Source: Fibrobacter sp. UWB15
GTDB taxonomy: Bacteria > Fibrobacterota > Fibrobacteria > Fibrobacterales > Fibrobacteraceae
Direction of reading: 5' to 3'
Assembly: GCF_900177705.1 (NCBI RefSeq)
Contig: NZ_FXBA01000003.1
Coordinates: 1 to 64,000, forward strand
Length of the DNA stretch: 64,000 bases
Below the pieces are notes generated by a model that ran no database searches, had not been told where the DNA came from, and worked only from the letters and a program-made list of their open reading frames with translations. Each line of letters starts with the position of its first letter. The first letter of the stretch is position 1. A program made the position numbers and the translations under genes. Below, piece by piece: positions 1-9,109 of this stretch.

Positions 1-90
1 GAAGCCCAGTAGGGCAAAAAACAGGTGGCTCCGTCAGGCCGGACTAGTGGCTCTCACTTCTCCGGACTGGCGGCTCCGCCGCTCCGGAAT
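1..90. repeat. three imperfect ~23-bp direct repeats
   Basis: Three adjacent units share the pattern GTGGCTC followed by a CCGGA core, beginning near positions 26, 49 and 71. Several such short direct repeats in a row are typical of transposable-element ends (multiple terminal repeats are known for IS21-family elements), so this may be the end of a second element against which the IS3 gene at 93 was cut. The family assignment is inference. No gene is seen here. Confidence 0.4.
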
Positions 91-92
91 AA

Positions 93-890
93 TCAGAAAT
101 TGCGGGCGAAATAGCAGAGGAATACGATATCAGCATTACTCGGGCGTGCAAATTGATGGGCATCCACAAGTCGTTCTTCTACTACGAATCAACCAAGGAT
201 GATTCCGAGGTCGAGGCCGCGATCCGGCAGAAGGCCGAGGTCACCAACGAGGGCTTCTGGAAAATATTCAGGCTGATTCGCAAGGATGGGCATCCGTGGA
301 ACCACAAGAAGGTCCACCGTGTCTACGAGGCGATTCACTTCAACAAGCGCAAGCCGTTGCGCAAGCGCTTGCCTGCCCGAGTCAAGAATCCGCTCGTGAC
401 TCCGGAGCAGGAAAACGTAACCTAGTCTATGGATTTCGTGACGGATGTCTTGCAAAGCAACCGCAAGTTCCGCGTACTGAACATCATCGATGACAGCGAT
501 AGAGTTGCCGTCGCTCAAAAAGCGGCGCACTCCATACCGGCATCTCGCCTGATTCGCTTCATGGAGGAAATCATTTGGGAGAAGGGTAAACCGAACAACA
601 TTCGCTGCGACAACGGTCCTGAATTCATCTCGCATGAGTTCCAGGAATGGTGCGAGGGTAACGGGATCAAGATCTTGTACACGCAGCCAGGACGCCCAAC
701 TCAAAACAGCTATATCGAACGGTTCAACGGGTCGTATCGCAGGGCTGTTCTGGACGCATATATTTTCAGGACTCTAGACGATGTAAGGGAAGTTACCGAA
801 AAATGGATGGACTACTACAACAACGAAAGACCCCATGACGCCTTAAACAACCTCGCTCCAATGGAATATCGGTTGGCAAGAACTGGGTGA
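93..890 (+). pseudogene. IS3-family transposase OrfB, truncated and with amber stop
   Basis: This is the catalytic OrfB of an IS3-family element (DDE transposase). The open frame begins just after a stop at 90-92 without a convincing start. It carries the usual helix-turn-helix stretch (RACKLMGIHKSFFYY) and then hits TAG at 423-425. The next residues continue in the same frame with SMDFVTDVL, where the family has WSMDF, so one TGG to TAG change explains the break. The rve domain shows MDF, CDNGPEF and YIERFNG, with 35 residues between the second Asp and the Glu, a DD(35)E triad. OrfA is absent upstream and the 5' end abuts unrelated repeats. The element is therefore unlikely to be active unless the amber codon is suppressed. 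Confidence 0.85.
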
Positions 891-908
891 TTTTGTATAC
901 TTTAAACC

Positions 909-932
909 GGTCCTAAAAATGGGTAGCTGACA
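909..932 (+). repeat. putative right terminal inverted repeat of the IS3 element
   Basis: The stretch after the transposase stop ends in GGGTAGCTGACA, with the CA terminus expected for an IS3-family end (TG...CA). The matching left end is not in the window, so neither the repeat pairing nor a target duplication can be checked. Confidence 0.45.
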
Positions 933-1015
933 ATTATGGGGAAGCTTACACTACAGGAGAAACTGCAATGCCAAAGTGGCGTATAGGAGATACTCCCGCA
1001 AGTGAATCCGCATAA
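933..1015 (+). pseudogene. 3' remnant of a gene cut by the IS element
   Basis: Immediately after the inferred IS end, one frame is open for 27 codons (ending in DTPASESA) and stops at TAA 1013-1015. It runs toward the polysaccharide genes, which are on the opposite strand. It reads as the tail of a protein whose body was lost on the far side of the insertion. The family is not recognised. Positions 1016-1086 show nothing further. Confidence 0.35.
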
Positions 1016-1086
1016 TAAATCAACGCCCCGCGTTCGCTCTCGGCAAAATCGCGAACAAATTTACCATTTCTGCGTAGGTAACGTAA

Positions 1087-2217
1087 TCAAGGTTGTTTCA
1101 ATTTTTTATCAACTAAAGCAAGTATTGGTTGTTCAATAATTTTTTTCCTAATCAAATCTATTATGCTGCATACAACAAATGTCGATATTACCGCAAATAT
1201 CATATACGGCAACAATAAATTTGATGCAAGAAAGTCATCCATTTTGAAGATTCGGTGCCATAAAATTTTATTGAAAAATAAATTCTCATGAATGAGATAG
1301 ACGCCAAAGGTTGTTCCTGCAACAAGATTTATTAACTTACTATATCGAATTCTTAAATTTTTGAAAAAAGCAAACAAGAAAACAGCATTTAAAAGCGCCG
1401 GAAATTTTGCCAATGCAAAAGGATAGCAGAACACATCTCCAAAATGTGAATTTATAAAGGGGAATACATCCCGGTATTTTAACACAAGAACTATCCAAAC
1501 AACAAATATTGACGAAATCGCCAAAACAAGTCCAAGATTTCTTTTTTGATTCTTCAAAAAAATAGGATCATAGATTCTTATATAATTTGCAATATAATAT
1601 CCATGAATAAAATAGAATAAATTATTCTTTTGGAATATTCCTTGTCCTGGAAACATGCATACAATTGTTCCCCAAAAAGTTAAAAGAATTATTAAATTTC
1701 TGAATTTTTTCCTATCAAGGAACTTCAATGATTCATTTAAAAACGGTGTAAACATGAAAAAAACTAGATATGATGAAGCAAACCAATTGTTTCCCAATAG
1801 GGTCGGCAAAAAAGATTTTATCAAATCCCTTGATGTGAACGCCCTCCCCAAAATTCCAATTTTATCTATTGAATTGTAAAAACCAAAGAAATCCACATCA
1901 GCAGTCACAAGTTGTATCTTAAACACATAGAGAATCAGCCCAATTATAGCCGAGGTAGAAAAAATTTGCAACCACAACTTAAACATTTTTTTGTAATTAA
2001 AAATTGAATTTGAGATAAAATAACCAGAAACAAATATAAACAAATAATTTCCAAGGTTTCCCGACCAAATGAGAAATCCTTTTCCAATAATTGTATTAAA
2101 ATCCATCGCGACATTTGGAGCAAAGAAAATGCCGTGTCGGCACAAATGATGCCATATTATCAAAAACATTGATACAATTCTCAAAAGTTCAAAATTTGAT
2201 TCTCTCGTTTTTTCCAT
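1087..2217 (-). CDS. acyltransferase family 3 membrane protein
   Basis: This 376-residue multi-spanning protein matches the acyltransferase-3 family (PF01757). It begins with the family's signature near the N terminus (ELLRIVSMFLIIWHHL, with the conserved His at the end of the first membrane helix) and has about ten hydrophobic segments. Such enzymes O-acetylate or otherwise acylate sugars on surface polysaccharides, taking the acyl group across the inner membrane. It is the last gene of the polysaccharide locus, lies about 115 bp after the SDR gene and is strongly AT-rich like its neighbours. The sugar and acyl donor cannot be told from the sequence. The protein looks intact. Confidence 0.85.
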   Translation of the reverse strand: MEKTRESNFELLRIVSMFLIIWHHLCRHGIFFAPNVAMDFNTIIGKGFLIWSGNLGNYLFIFVSGYFISNSIFNYKKMFKLWLQIFSTSAIIGLILYVFKIQLVTADVDFFGFYNSIDKIGILGRAFTSRDLIKSFLPTLLGNNWFASSYLVFFMFTPFLNESLKFLDRKKFRNLIILLTFWGTIVCMFPGQGIFQKNNLFYFIHGYYIANYIRIYDPIFLKNQKRNLGLVLAISSIFVVWIVLVLKYRDVFPFINSHFGDVFCYPFALAKFPALLNAVFLFAFFKNLRIRYSKLINLVAGTTFGVYLIHENLFFNKILWHRIFKMDDFLASNLLLPYMIFAVISTFVVCSIIDLIRKKIIEQPILALVDKKLKQP

Positions 2218-2333
2218 AAACTTAATCTTCGGGGTATAGCGATTTAAGGATGTTTCTAATTCATATGTTTAATCTAACCTATTTCGCTGAAAATCTGTAT
2301 AAAAGAGGCCGATTAAACCAAACGATTCAGCAA

Positions 2334-3170
2334 TTAACGGATTTCAATAAGACCTCGTCCACCAGACATATACAACACATCGCCAACAATTGTATTTCCT
2401 ATATCGCTTGCCAACATAAGGGCAAATTCAGCAACTTCATCAGGCATTGTAAATCTACCTATCGGATTTAATTGAGTACAGATATTGTCGTCCTGATAAC
2501 TCTTTTGCATCTTTGTCGCCGTTGGCCCCGGGCCAATTCCATTGACAACGATGCCATGATGAATCAACGCCTGAGCAAATCCTTTGACTAGCCCCGAAAC
2601 CCCCAACTTTGATAGTCTATATGGTGACCAGGACGGTTCCAATGCCGATTGTGAAGATATCAATAAAATATGACCTTTAATTCCCTCTTTTATCATATAT
2701 TTTGCTACGGTTTGACAAGCAAAGTAAGTTCCTCTTAAATTAGTATTCATTATTGAATCATATTCTTCAATGGTTGAATTCAGAAAACTCAAACCATCTC
2801 TATCTACATGAATTCCGACACAACTTACAAAGATGTCTATTTTCCCAAATTTACTTATAGCTTCTTGTATTTTTTCTTCAAATTCATTGGGCTTCGAATA
2901 ATCAAAGCCAATAGAGGAAGCCATACCTGTTGGAAATTTGCTTAGAGCATTGTCTAATTTAGTCTTATTTGTAGCAGCCAAAATAACTTTACATCCTGCT
3001 TCTACATACTTATTCGCGATTGCAAGGCCAATGCCTCCAGTAGCACCAGTTATTAAAGCAACCTTATCCTTTAGTTCTTCACCATGTTTTACATAATGAT
3101 TTATTGGAATAGTTTTGGTTTCTTTTGCCAACAGAAATACTTTTCTTAGCAGTTGGTATATCTTGCTCAT
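2334..3170 (-). CDS. short-chain dehydrogenase/reductase
   Basis: This 278-residue classical SDR has the NAD(P)-binding TGATGGIG motif near residue 40, the active-site Ser in LLISSQS and the catalytic pair in SPYRLSK (YxxxK). A hydrophilic N-terminal extension of about 30 residues precedes the Rossmann fold, longer than in FabG-type members. Within a polysaccharide locus the likely job is reducing or epimerising a nucleotide-linked sugar or a precursor. FabG-like or polyol specificities cannot be excluded. It lies 30 bp after the flippase gene, so it is probably cotranscribed. Confidence 0.85.
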   Translation of the reverse strand: MSKIYQLLRKVFLLAKETKTIPINHYVKHGEELKDKVALITGATGGIGLAIANKYVEAGCKVILAATNKTKLDNALSKFPTGMASSIGFDYSKPNEFEEKIQEAISKFGKIDIFVSCVGIHVDRDGLSFLNSTIEEYDSIMNTNLRGTYFACQTVAKYMIKEGIKGHILLISSQSALEPSWSPYRLSKLGVSGLVKGFAQALIHHGIVVNGIGPGPTATKMQKSYQDDNICTQLNPIGRFTMPDEVAEFALMLASDIGNTIVGDVLYMSGGRGLIEIR

Positions 3171-3200
3171 ATTATATCTCCATGAGATTGTTAAACACTA

Positions 3201-4622
3201 TTATTCACGTTTTTTCTTTGCAAAGCTAAATAACTTATCTTTTATTTCACACAAAGAATTCTTGAACAATAATACAAGTATAAAGAATAAAATGGATTCA
3301 TACAAATATACAACATTAGTTTCCACAGATAACAGCAAAATCGTTTGCAAAAGCAATACGAAATAGCATAAAACATCTCGTCCCAAATTCAATTCAAGTC
3401 TAATATATTTTTTTACTGTTATTACCCTGAACGCCCAAACGAAAGCATAAGCCACAACTAAAGCCATCGCCGCACCCATTATTCCAATTGTTTTAACTAG
3501 AACAATATTAAGAATAATGTTAATTATTGCTGAATATAGTGTTGATTTCGCAAAAGCCTTGGAATCTTTTACAGCTGAATAAATTCCTCCTATATAACCA
3601 GAAAGCGCCCCGAATACAACAGCAATCAACAATAAAGGCGAATATTTCCAAGCAGTATAAAATTCCTGTGCATATAAAAGTCTGGCAATGTATTTTGAGA
3701 AAATAATGATTAACGAACAGATAATAGTCATACACACATTGTACGAATTGTACATTTTTGAAAAGAACCCATTTTTATCTTCAGGATCAAAATCTTTTAC
3801 AGCAGATAGAGTCCAAGCCTGAGAGAAAATGCCTTGAAAGATCATAAGAATGGAAGGAATTTTATAGCTTACTGAGAATATACCATTAGCAGACATGCCG
3901 CAAAGCCAAATAATCACATAACGATTCGAAGCGTTATTGACCCACCACGAAATATTATTTATTATTAGTGGGACAGAAAAAGACAACATATTACTGGTTA
4001 GCATTTTGTTTTTCATGCCAACCCATTTAAACAATTTCCATGCTTTTATGGAAAAAGTTATATACAAGAATTGGACGAGTAACCCGATAATATTGGCCGC
4101 AAAGTATCCTTTAAGTCCCATATGCAGAGGAAGTAAAAATAAAACATTAAGCACTAACATGGTTGCAGAGCCTAAAACTCCCGATACAGCAACAGTTCTT
4201 ACTTTATCTATGCCTCTAGCATAATTATTCAATATTCCTGTTATTGCAGAACTAAAATACATTAGTATAAAACAATACAAATATTGATTAAATATTGGAA
4301 ATAGATTCATTAATTTATTTATGAATGATAAAAAAACGATAGCCAAAACGCTAATAACAAAAAACTTTATGCTTATTGAAAATACATCCCTGCTATCCGA
4401 TTCTTTATCTAAAGAAAAGCGTAAAGTTGCGTCACATATATTGAGCGTTAATAAAGGGATCAGCAACAATACCGTTGTATTGAAGAAATCATATGTACCA
4501 TATTCCTCTGTTGACAAAACATTCGTATATAGAGGAACAAGAAAAAAACTAAGCAGTTTTGTGCCAAACTGACTTAATGTTAGCAAGCCAATATTCTTTG
4601 CAAGATATTTCGCTTCCTTCAT
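3201..4622 (-). CDS. wzx: oligosaccharide flippase, Wzx-like
   Basis: This 473-residue protein of the polysaccharide biosynthesis (MATE-like) superfamily has about twelve to fourteen hydrophobic helices. It starts with the family's usual amphipathic opening followed by GLLTLSQFGTKLLSFFLVPL. Wzx proteins flip undecaprenyl-pyrophosphate-linked repeat units from the cytoplasmic to the periplasmic face of the inner membrane. The EpsG-type gene at 7609 would be the matching polymerase. Gene order and AT-rich composition place it in the imported block. A teichoic-acid-type exporter is a less likely reading. It appears full length. Confidence 0.88.
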   Translation of the reverse strand: MKEAKYLAKNIGLLTLSQFGTKLLSFFLVPLYTNVLSTEEYGTYDFFNTTVLLLIPLLTLNICDATLRFSLDKESDSRDVFSISIKFFVISVLAIVFLSFINKLMNLFPIFNQYLYCFILMYFSSAITGILNNYARGIDKVRTVAVSGVLGSATMLVLNVLFLLPLHMGLKGYFAANIIGLLVQFLYITFSIKAWKLFKWVGMKNKMLTSNMLSFSVPLIINNISWWVNNASNRYVIIWLCGMSANGIFSVSYKIPSILMIFQGIFSQAWTLSAVKDFDPEDKNGFFSKMYNSYNVCMTIICSLIIIFSKYIARLLYAQEFYTAWKYSPLLLIAVVFGALSGYIGGIYSAVKDSKAFAKSTLYSAIINIILNIVLVKTIGIMGAAMALVVAYAFVWAFRVITVKKYIRLELNLGRDVLCYFVLLLQTILLLSVETNVVYLYESILFFILVLLFKNSLCEIKDKLFSFAKKKRE

Positions 4623-4665
4623 TATCTATAATCCAATCTAATTTAGAATAAAGATTTTATTAAGA

Positions 4666-5670
4666 CTATTCCATTATATCATTTGCCAATGCCTTTGCAG
4701 CGTTTTCTAATTGACGTTTTGAGCGAATAACAGGAAATAGCGCGAATAGAAGCATGCTGAGTTTTCCTCTTAAGCCTCCTCCAAAATCCCATTCGCTACA
4801 CAACAACACTTTGGGTAACCTTTTGCGAATATTTTTTATGCTTTCTTTATAAATATCATGATTTTCTATTTCTGAATGCGTTGCAATAATTAAACGAAGT
4901 ACAAAACCATAGTTTTTCCAAATGTGCCAATCACACGCATTTTGCAGCCGTTTAGTATTTATATGCAATTGTTTTTTTATCAGTTTAATATTTTCTAAAG
5001 CATTCGTAGCCATTTGTAAATTATAATGAGTCAACCCAGATTGTGTATTGTTCAATCGATAGTTATACACCTTCCTGTGACCAACCCCTACATGATTTGC
5101 ATATTGCGCTGCCATTACGCTAAAATACAAGCCTTCACCAGACCATTTTGTACAAAAAGAGATGTTATTCTCTTTCAACAATTTTGAACTATAAATTTTA
5201 TTCCATGGACCAATCGGTATTCGAGGGTAGATGATTGCACAAGCGGCTTTTTCAGCAGACCAAGTTTCAATTTCATCTGTTTCAATCTGAATTCTATCTC
5301 TAGTTGTAAAAATTTTATCTGACATTGCCATGTCAGAATCTGTTTCTTGGATTAGGCGCATTAAATATTCAACATAATCTAATTCAAGCCAATCATCGCC
5401 ATCAATGATGCAAATATAATCGCCGGTAGCCGCATCCATGCCTACATTTCGAGCTTCACAAGCCCCACCATTCTTTTTATGAATGACCTGAATTCTATTG
5501 TCTTGATCGACATACTTATCGCAAATAACACCACTATTATCAGGAGAGCCGTCATCAACAAGGATGACTTCAATATTCTTGTAAGTCTGATTTATGATAG
5601 ATGTTATGAGTTTGTCCAGAAATTTCTCAGACTTGTATATAGCAACGATAAGGGATACTTTAGGTTGCAT
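4666..5670 (-). CDS. glycosyltransferase family 2
   Basis: This GT-A glycosyltransferase begins KVSLIVAIYKSEKFL, with VILVDDGSPDNS as the nucleotide-sugar site and DYICIIDGDDW as the metal-binding DXD. The frame is open to 5733, but the start is placed at the second of two adjacent ATG codons (5668-5670) because AAGGAG lies about seven bases upstream and the family alignment begins there. The start overlaps the 3' end of the pyruvyl transferase gene by 11 bp, suggesting translational coupling. The product would be about 334 residues. It should add one sugar to the lipid-linked repeat unit; the donor is unknown. Confidence 0.88.
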   Translation of the reverse strand: MQPKVSLIVAIYKSEKFLDKLITSIINQTYKNIEVILVDDGSPDNSGVICDKYVDQDNRIQVIHKKNGGACEARNVGMDAATGDYICIIDGDDWLELDYVEYLMRLIQETDSDMAMSDKIFTTRDRIQIETDEIETWSAEKAACAIIYPRIPIGPWNKIYSSKLLKENNISFCTKWSGEGLYFSVMAAQYANHVGVGHRKVYNYRLNNTQSGLTHYNLQMATNALENIKLIKKQLHINTKRLQNACDWHIWKNYGFVLRLIIATHSEIENHDIYKESIKNIRKRLPKVLLCSEWDFGGGLRGKLSMLLFALFPVIRSKRQLENAAKALANDIME

Positions 5671-6844
5671 CATTTTCTCCTTGTAAAAAACACTGAGGAA
5701 TTTGACCTGAAATAGATTTTTGGATATAATCACGGATAGTAGCGCGTTCTTTTTTCAACACCACACTCGTTTCTTCAGGCAGATATTCCAAATAGATATT
5801 CTTTAATATATCAACATTTTCAATCAAACGATTATCCATACCAAATCGTTTTAACAAATCACTAATTCGACTAGTTTGCTTTGACACTGAATAATCACGA
5901 TGAAAAACAAAGAAGCGCTTGTTGAAATTTATGGAAAATAATGACGAATGGAAAGAGTCTGTCAATACAAATTCGGCATGGTCAATCATGGAAACATATT
6001 CCCATGGTCCTCCATCCATAAAAGTAAATCTTTTCAATTTATCGAAAACATCGTATTTATAACCAAGAGCAATCACATCTAAATTCAATTGTTTTGAAAG
6101 CCAAGCCATAGATTCTAAGGCGATTTCATTTGGCTCATTCAAGAAATGAACCAAGATGTATTTTTGAGAAGGAATAACGGCATCTTTTGCAAAATCACGC
6201 CATTCATCGGCATTGTAAATAAAAGTTGGGTCAGCAATTCGACAGACTTTGGTATTGGAATACTTCTTGACTATCTCTACTCCCGTCTCTTCACGTACAG
6301 AAATGTAATTGTATTCATTTAATACTTTTTGCAGTTCCTTTTGGTTATACTTAGGTATTTGGGAAATACCAAAACTAACAGCGAAAGATATTCGCTTTTC
6401 TCGTGGAGCAAACGTTAAAAAATAAAAAGAATAAAAAAGGGAACTTAAATTCCAAATTTGATCGCTTCCTGCGATAAATAGATTATATCGTTTTTCGCCA
6501 TCTTTTTTTAAAACTTTATTAGAAATTTCAACAGGCTTAAGATAGCTTTTAACAAAGCTATTCATTTCTTCTATAGTTCTTGTTGTCAATTTTGTTGTCA
6601 AACAATTTCCATATAGCTTTGACTTCGCTAAGGATATGCAAAATGAGGGATAACGTAGAATTTTTCCAACAAGTCTAACGAATTTACACAATCTTATTAT
6701 TATATCGTTTCTTTGATACTCGCTCAAACAAAGAACATCGCAATCATAGTTTAACGTCCTTAATAAACTTTTTGTAGAAAAACACTGAAGTATTGAGCCG
6801 TAATTATTTTGATAGAATGTAATTAAACCGATTTTTTCCTTCAT
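5660..6844 (-). CDS. polysaccharide pyruvyl transferase family protein
   Basis: The protein matches the PF04230 family: YQNNYGSILQ near the N terminus, AGSDQIWNL in the middle and LTDSFHSSLFSI near the C terminus. Members transfer pyruvate ketals from phosphoenolpyruvate to sugars, giving acidic polysaccharides, although some family members act differently. The open frame extends to 6916, but family similarity starts at MKEKIGLITFYQ (ATG 6842-6844), with AGGGA just upstream, and the extra codons overlap the preceding gene. The product is about 394 residues. Start and end overlaps with neighbours indicate one transcript. Confidence 0.85.
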   Translation of the reverse strand: MKEKIGLITFYQNNYGSILQCFSTKSLLRTLNYDCDVLCLSEYQRNDIIIRLCKFVRLVGKILRYPSFCISLAKSKLYGNCLTTKLTTRTIEEMNSFVKSYLKPVEISNKVLKKDGEKRYNLFIAGSDQIWNLSSLFYSFYFLTFAPREKRISFAVSFGISQIPKYNQKELQKVLNEYNYISVREETGVEIVKKYSNTKVCRIADPTFIYNADEWRDFAKDAVIPSQKYILVHFLNEPNEIALESMAWLSKQLNLDVIALGYKYDVFDKLKRFTFMDGGPWEYVSMIDHAEFVLTDSFHSSLFSINFNKRFFVFHRDYSVSKQTSRISDLLKRFGMDNRLIENVDILKNIYLEYLPEETSVVLKKERATIRDYIQKSISGQIPQCFLQGENDAT

Positions 6845-6864
6845 TTTTTCCCTAAAAAAGAAAG

Positions 6865-7605
6865 TTAGCGACGACCAAATATTTTTCTCAAAAAAAGAGC
6901 AATTCGTTTTCCACACAATTGATATATTTTTTTATATACCCAGTCCCTAATCAAGCTACTTCTATCAGCCCAACTAGCTGCGTAATGGTGTATTGATCTT
7001 GTCACTTCTGTAATATCAATTTTTCCCGTGTTCATATTACAGGGATTAAAGTATTCTTTTGGATATATCGTTATATCATCAATAGACTGAATCGCATTCT
7101 CTTTTTCTAAACCATTCTTTTTTAGATATTCCGTTGTTAAGGTAACAATATTGCAGTTTGTCATTTTTGTTTCATCAAATGTTTGATGACGGTATATTTC
7201 AAACAGGTTGTTTATCGTTTTAGAATTTTTTGAGCAACCGAATCCCAAACCAGGATTCACCCAAATTTCGCCATCATATGCTTCAATACCCATGAATCCA
7301 CCTTTTTCAAGAATATCATCAAAAGGCCGAACAACCTCAACATCTGTATCAAAATAAATTCCACCATGTTGCGCCAAAATGAATAGCCGCGCAACATCCG
7401 AAACAAAAGCCATCTTTTGAGCACGATAAGCTTCGCGAGTATATTCAAATGCGTCTACATCAAAGTTTGATTCATCCCATTTTATAATTTCATAATTAGG
7501 GAAAAATTTTTTCCAACTATCTATACATTTTAATGCTAAAGGGGATAACGGATTTTTTCCGAACCAGCAATAGTGAATTTGCTTAGGAATAATATCATTT
7601 TCCAT
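6865..7605 (-). CDS. glycosyltransferase with DXD motif (Gly_transf_sug / GT32-like)
   Basis: This 246-residue protein opens with IPKQIHYCWFGKNPLS, the signature of capsule-type GT32 enzymes related to yeast OCH1. It carries SDVARLFILAQHGGIYFDTD, ending in the DXD that binds the metal and nucleotide sugar. It lies 3 bp after the EpsG-like gene and upstream of the pyruvyl transferase. The sugar it transfers is not predictable. Length and motifs look complete. Confidence 0.87.
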   Translation of the reverse strand: MENDIIPKQIHYCWFGKNPLSPLALKCIDSWKKFFPNYEIIKWDESNFDVDAFEYTREAYRAQKMAFVSDVARLFILAQHGGIYFDTDVEVVRPFDDILEKGGFMGIEAYDGEIWVNPGLGFGCSKNSKTINNLFEIYRHQTFDETKMTNCNIVTLTTEYLKKNGLEKENAIQSIDDITIYPKEYFNPCNMNTGKIDITEVTRSIHHYAASWADRSSLIRDWVYKKIYQLCGKRIALFLRKIFGRR

Positions 7606-7608
7606 AAT

Positions 7609-8688
7609 TTAATTCCAAAAAAAATGATAGGGAACAATTTTATGCCATTCCGGTCGATAAACAAAAAGAAACATATTGTATGCTGTAGTAGCAATAAAAA
7701 ACACATAGTAAAAAAACAACTTTTTATTTTTCTCCATATATTCAATCACCGACGGAATCAACAGAATCACAAAAATCCAATAATAATATTCAAATCTATC
7801 TAATAATGATGCACGAGTTGAAATCAATGACAAGCACACTGAAAAAATGGTAAAATAGACTAGAATAGTTTTCATTTTATATTGTTCGGTGCTCAAAAAA
7901 TCTTTTTTTATTTGTTCTATATAACCAGAAAGGACTATAAATGCGACAACCAGTAACTTTATTAACAAACTTACGAAGTTACCCAAATTATTCGATTTAA
8001 AAGCTTCAGAGCCAACATAATGACCATAATAGACGGGGAGAAACTGAAATACAAATGGTATTATATTTGCGAATAATAGATAAAACACAAAAAAACAACC
8101 AATCAAGGCTAGAATTCCTTGTTTGTTTAAGGGCATTCGAGAGAGAGGCCATGCAAAAATAAACACCAATGCAGATGAGTGAAAAGATGAGGCTAGGAAA
8201 ACAAAAAAAAGAAAAAATCTCAAATTAGCTTTAACTAAATATTTGAAGGCAAAAAATGTCAATGAAAGAGCTATAGCTTGTCTAATTCCGCTTAAATAGA
8301 AGTAAAAGAAACGTAAAGAAATAAACAAGAAAAAACTGAATGCAACATTCTCGGAAAATCTGTATATAGTTTTAGACAAAGAAAACATACAAATTATCGC
8401 TGTAAAAACGAAAAGAAATTGAACATCATGGAAAATTAAATAAATTAATTTTGAAAAAAATTGAAAGCCATATTCAAATCTTAACTCATAATCAAAAAAA
8501 GTTGATACATCAGAAAAATGATTGAAAAAATAAACGTAACTCGGCGTATCATTCCCTATTGTCAAAGCTTTGAACGCCATTAAGGAGCCCAAACAAGCTG
8601 TTGAAACAATCAAGACAGCTTTCTTATATTGTGGCGAAAAAAAACTTGCAAAAGCAAACAGGCTCATTAAAATCAAATAGAAAAGCAT
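7609..8688 (-). CDS. EpsG-like polysaccharide polymerase
   Basis: This 359-residue integral membrane protein has about ten hydrophobic helices and the EpsG-family region TIGNDTPSYVYFFNHF followed by a conserved Arg-containing loop (FYLSGIRQAIALSL). EpsG and Wzy proteins polymerise lipid-linked repeat units at the periplasmic face. It is the only polymerase candidate in the locus and pairs with the Wzx-like protein at 3201. Sequence conservation in this family is weak, so the call rests on topology, the GIRQAIA motif and context. Confidence 0.82.
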   Translation of the reverse strand: MLFYLILMSLFAFASFFSPQYKKAVLIVSTACLGSLMAFKALTIGNDTPSYVYFFNHFSDVSTFFDYELRFEYGFQFFSKLIYLIFHDVQFLFVFTAIICMFSLSKTIYRFSENVAFSFFLFISLRFFYFYLSGIRQAIALSLTFFAFKYLVKANLRFFLFFVFLASSFHSSALVFIFAWPLSRMPLNKQGILALIGCFFVFYLLFANIIPFVFQFLPVYYGHYVGSEAFKSNNLGNFVSLLIKLLVVAFIVLSGYIEQIKKDFLSTEQYKMKTILVYFTIFSVCLSLISTRASLLDRFEYYYWIFVILLIPSVIEYMEKNKKLFFYYVFFIATTAYNMFLFVYRPEWHKIVPYHFFWN

Positions 8689-8694
8689 AAAATC

Positions 8695-9109
8695 TTATCG
8701 AACAATTATTCTTGCAGGAACACCAACTGCAGTAGCATTTGCAGGAACATCCTTTAGCACCACAGCATTCGCTCCGATTTTAGCATTATCACCAACTGTA
8801 ATATTCCCCAAAATAACGGCTCCGGCCCCCAATACACACTTGTTTCCAATTCGCCCCCCCCCCGTTACCGATAGTAACATTCTGATAAATGATGCAATCA
8901 TCCCCAATTTCACAATTAATATTTAGAACAATTCCTATCCCATGCGCAATCTCAACATTTTTTCCAATTTTTACAGAAGGCGGAATATAGCAGTTGAAAA
9001 TCAAGTAAATTAGACGAAAAACGATGTTAGCCATAAATTTCAATTTATGAACATAGAGCCATCTTTCAATTCTGTAAAATGTCATTACAATTCCATAATT
9101 TTTTTTCAT
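8695..9109 (-). pseudogene. serine O-acetyltransferase-like hexapeptide acetyltransferase, frameshifted at a G10 run
   Basis: Two overlapping frames together form one left-handed beta-helix acetyltransferase. The first (from 9109) gives an N-terminal helix region and [18 protein letters not shown], then runs out of frame. The second gives [16 protein letters not shown] and ends normally at 8695. The break coincides with ten consecutive G on the coding strand (8854-8863). With nine G the frames join into a 137-residue protein of the usual length for the family that O-acetylates sugars or serine. The start overlaps the GT4 stop as ATGA. The locus may be phase variable, a fresh mutation or a sequencing error; the sequence alone cannot decide. 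Confidence 0.8.
8854..8863. repeat. ten-base G:C homopolymer within a coding sequence
   Basis: A run of ten C on the plus strand (ten G on the coding strand) lies at the Gly-Gly-Gly of the acetyltransferase. It is a slippage-prone tract. A change of one base switches between the open and the shifted frame. Confidence 0.95.

Noticed and set aside
189-704. 171-codon minus-strand frame opposite the IS3 transposase
   Set aside because: Antisense to DDE motifs.
8695-8913. separate 72-residue acetyltransferase gene
   Set aside because: Its in-frame start lies within the frameshifted part of one longer gene; hexapeptide repeats continue across the G10 tract, so it was merged.
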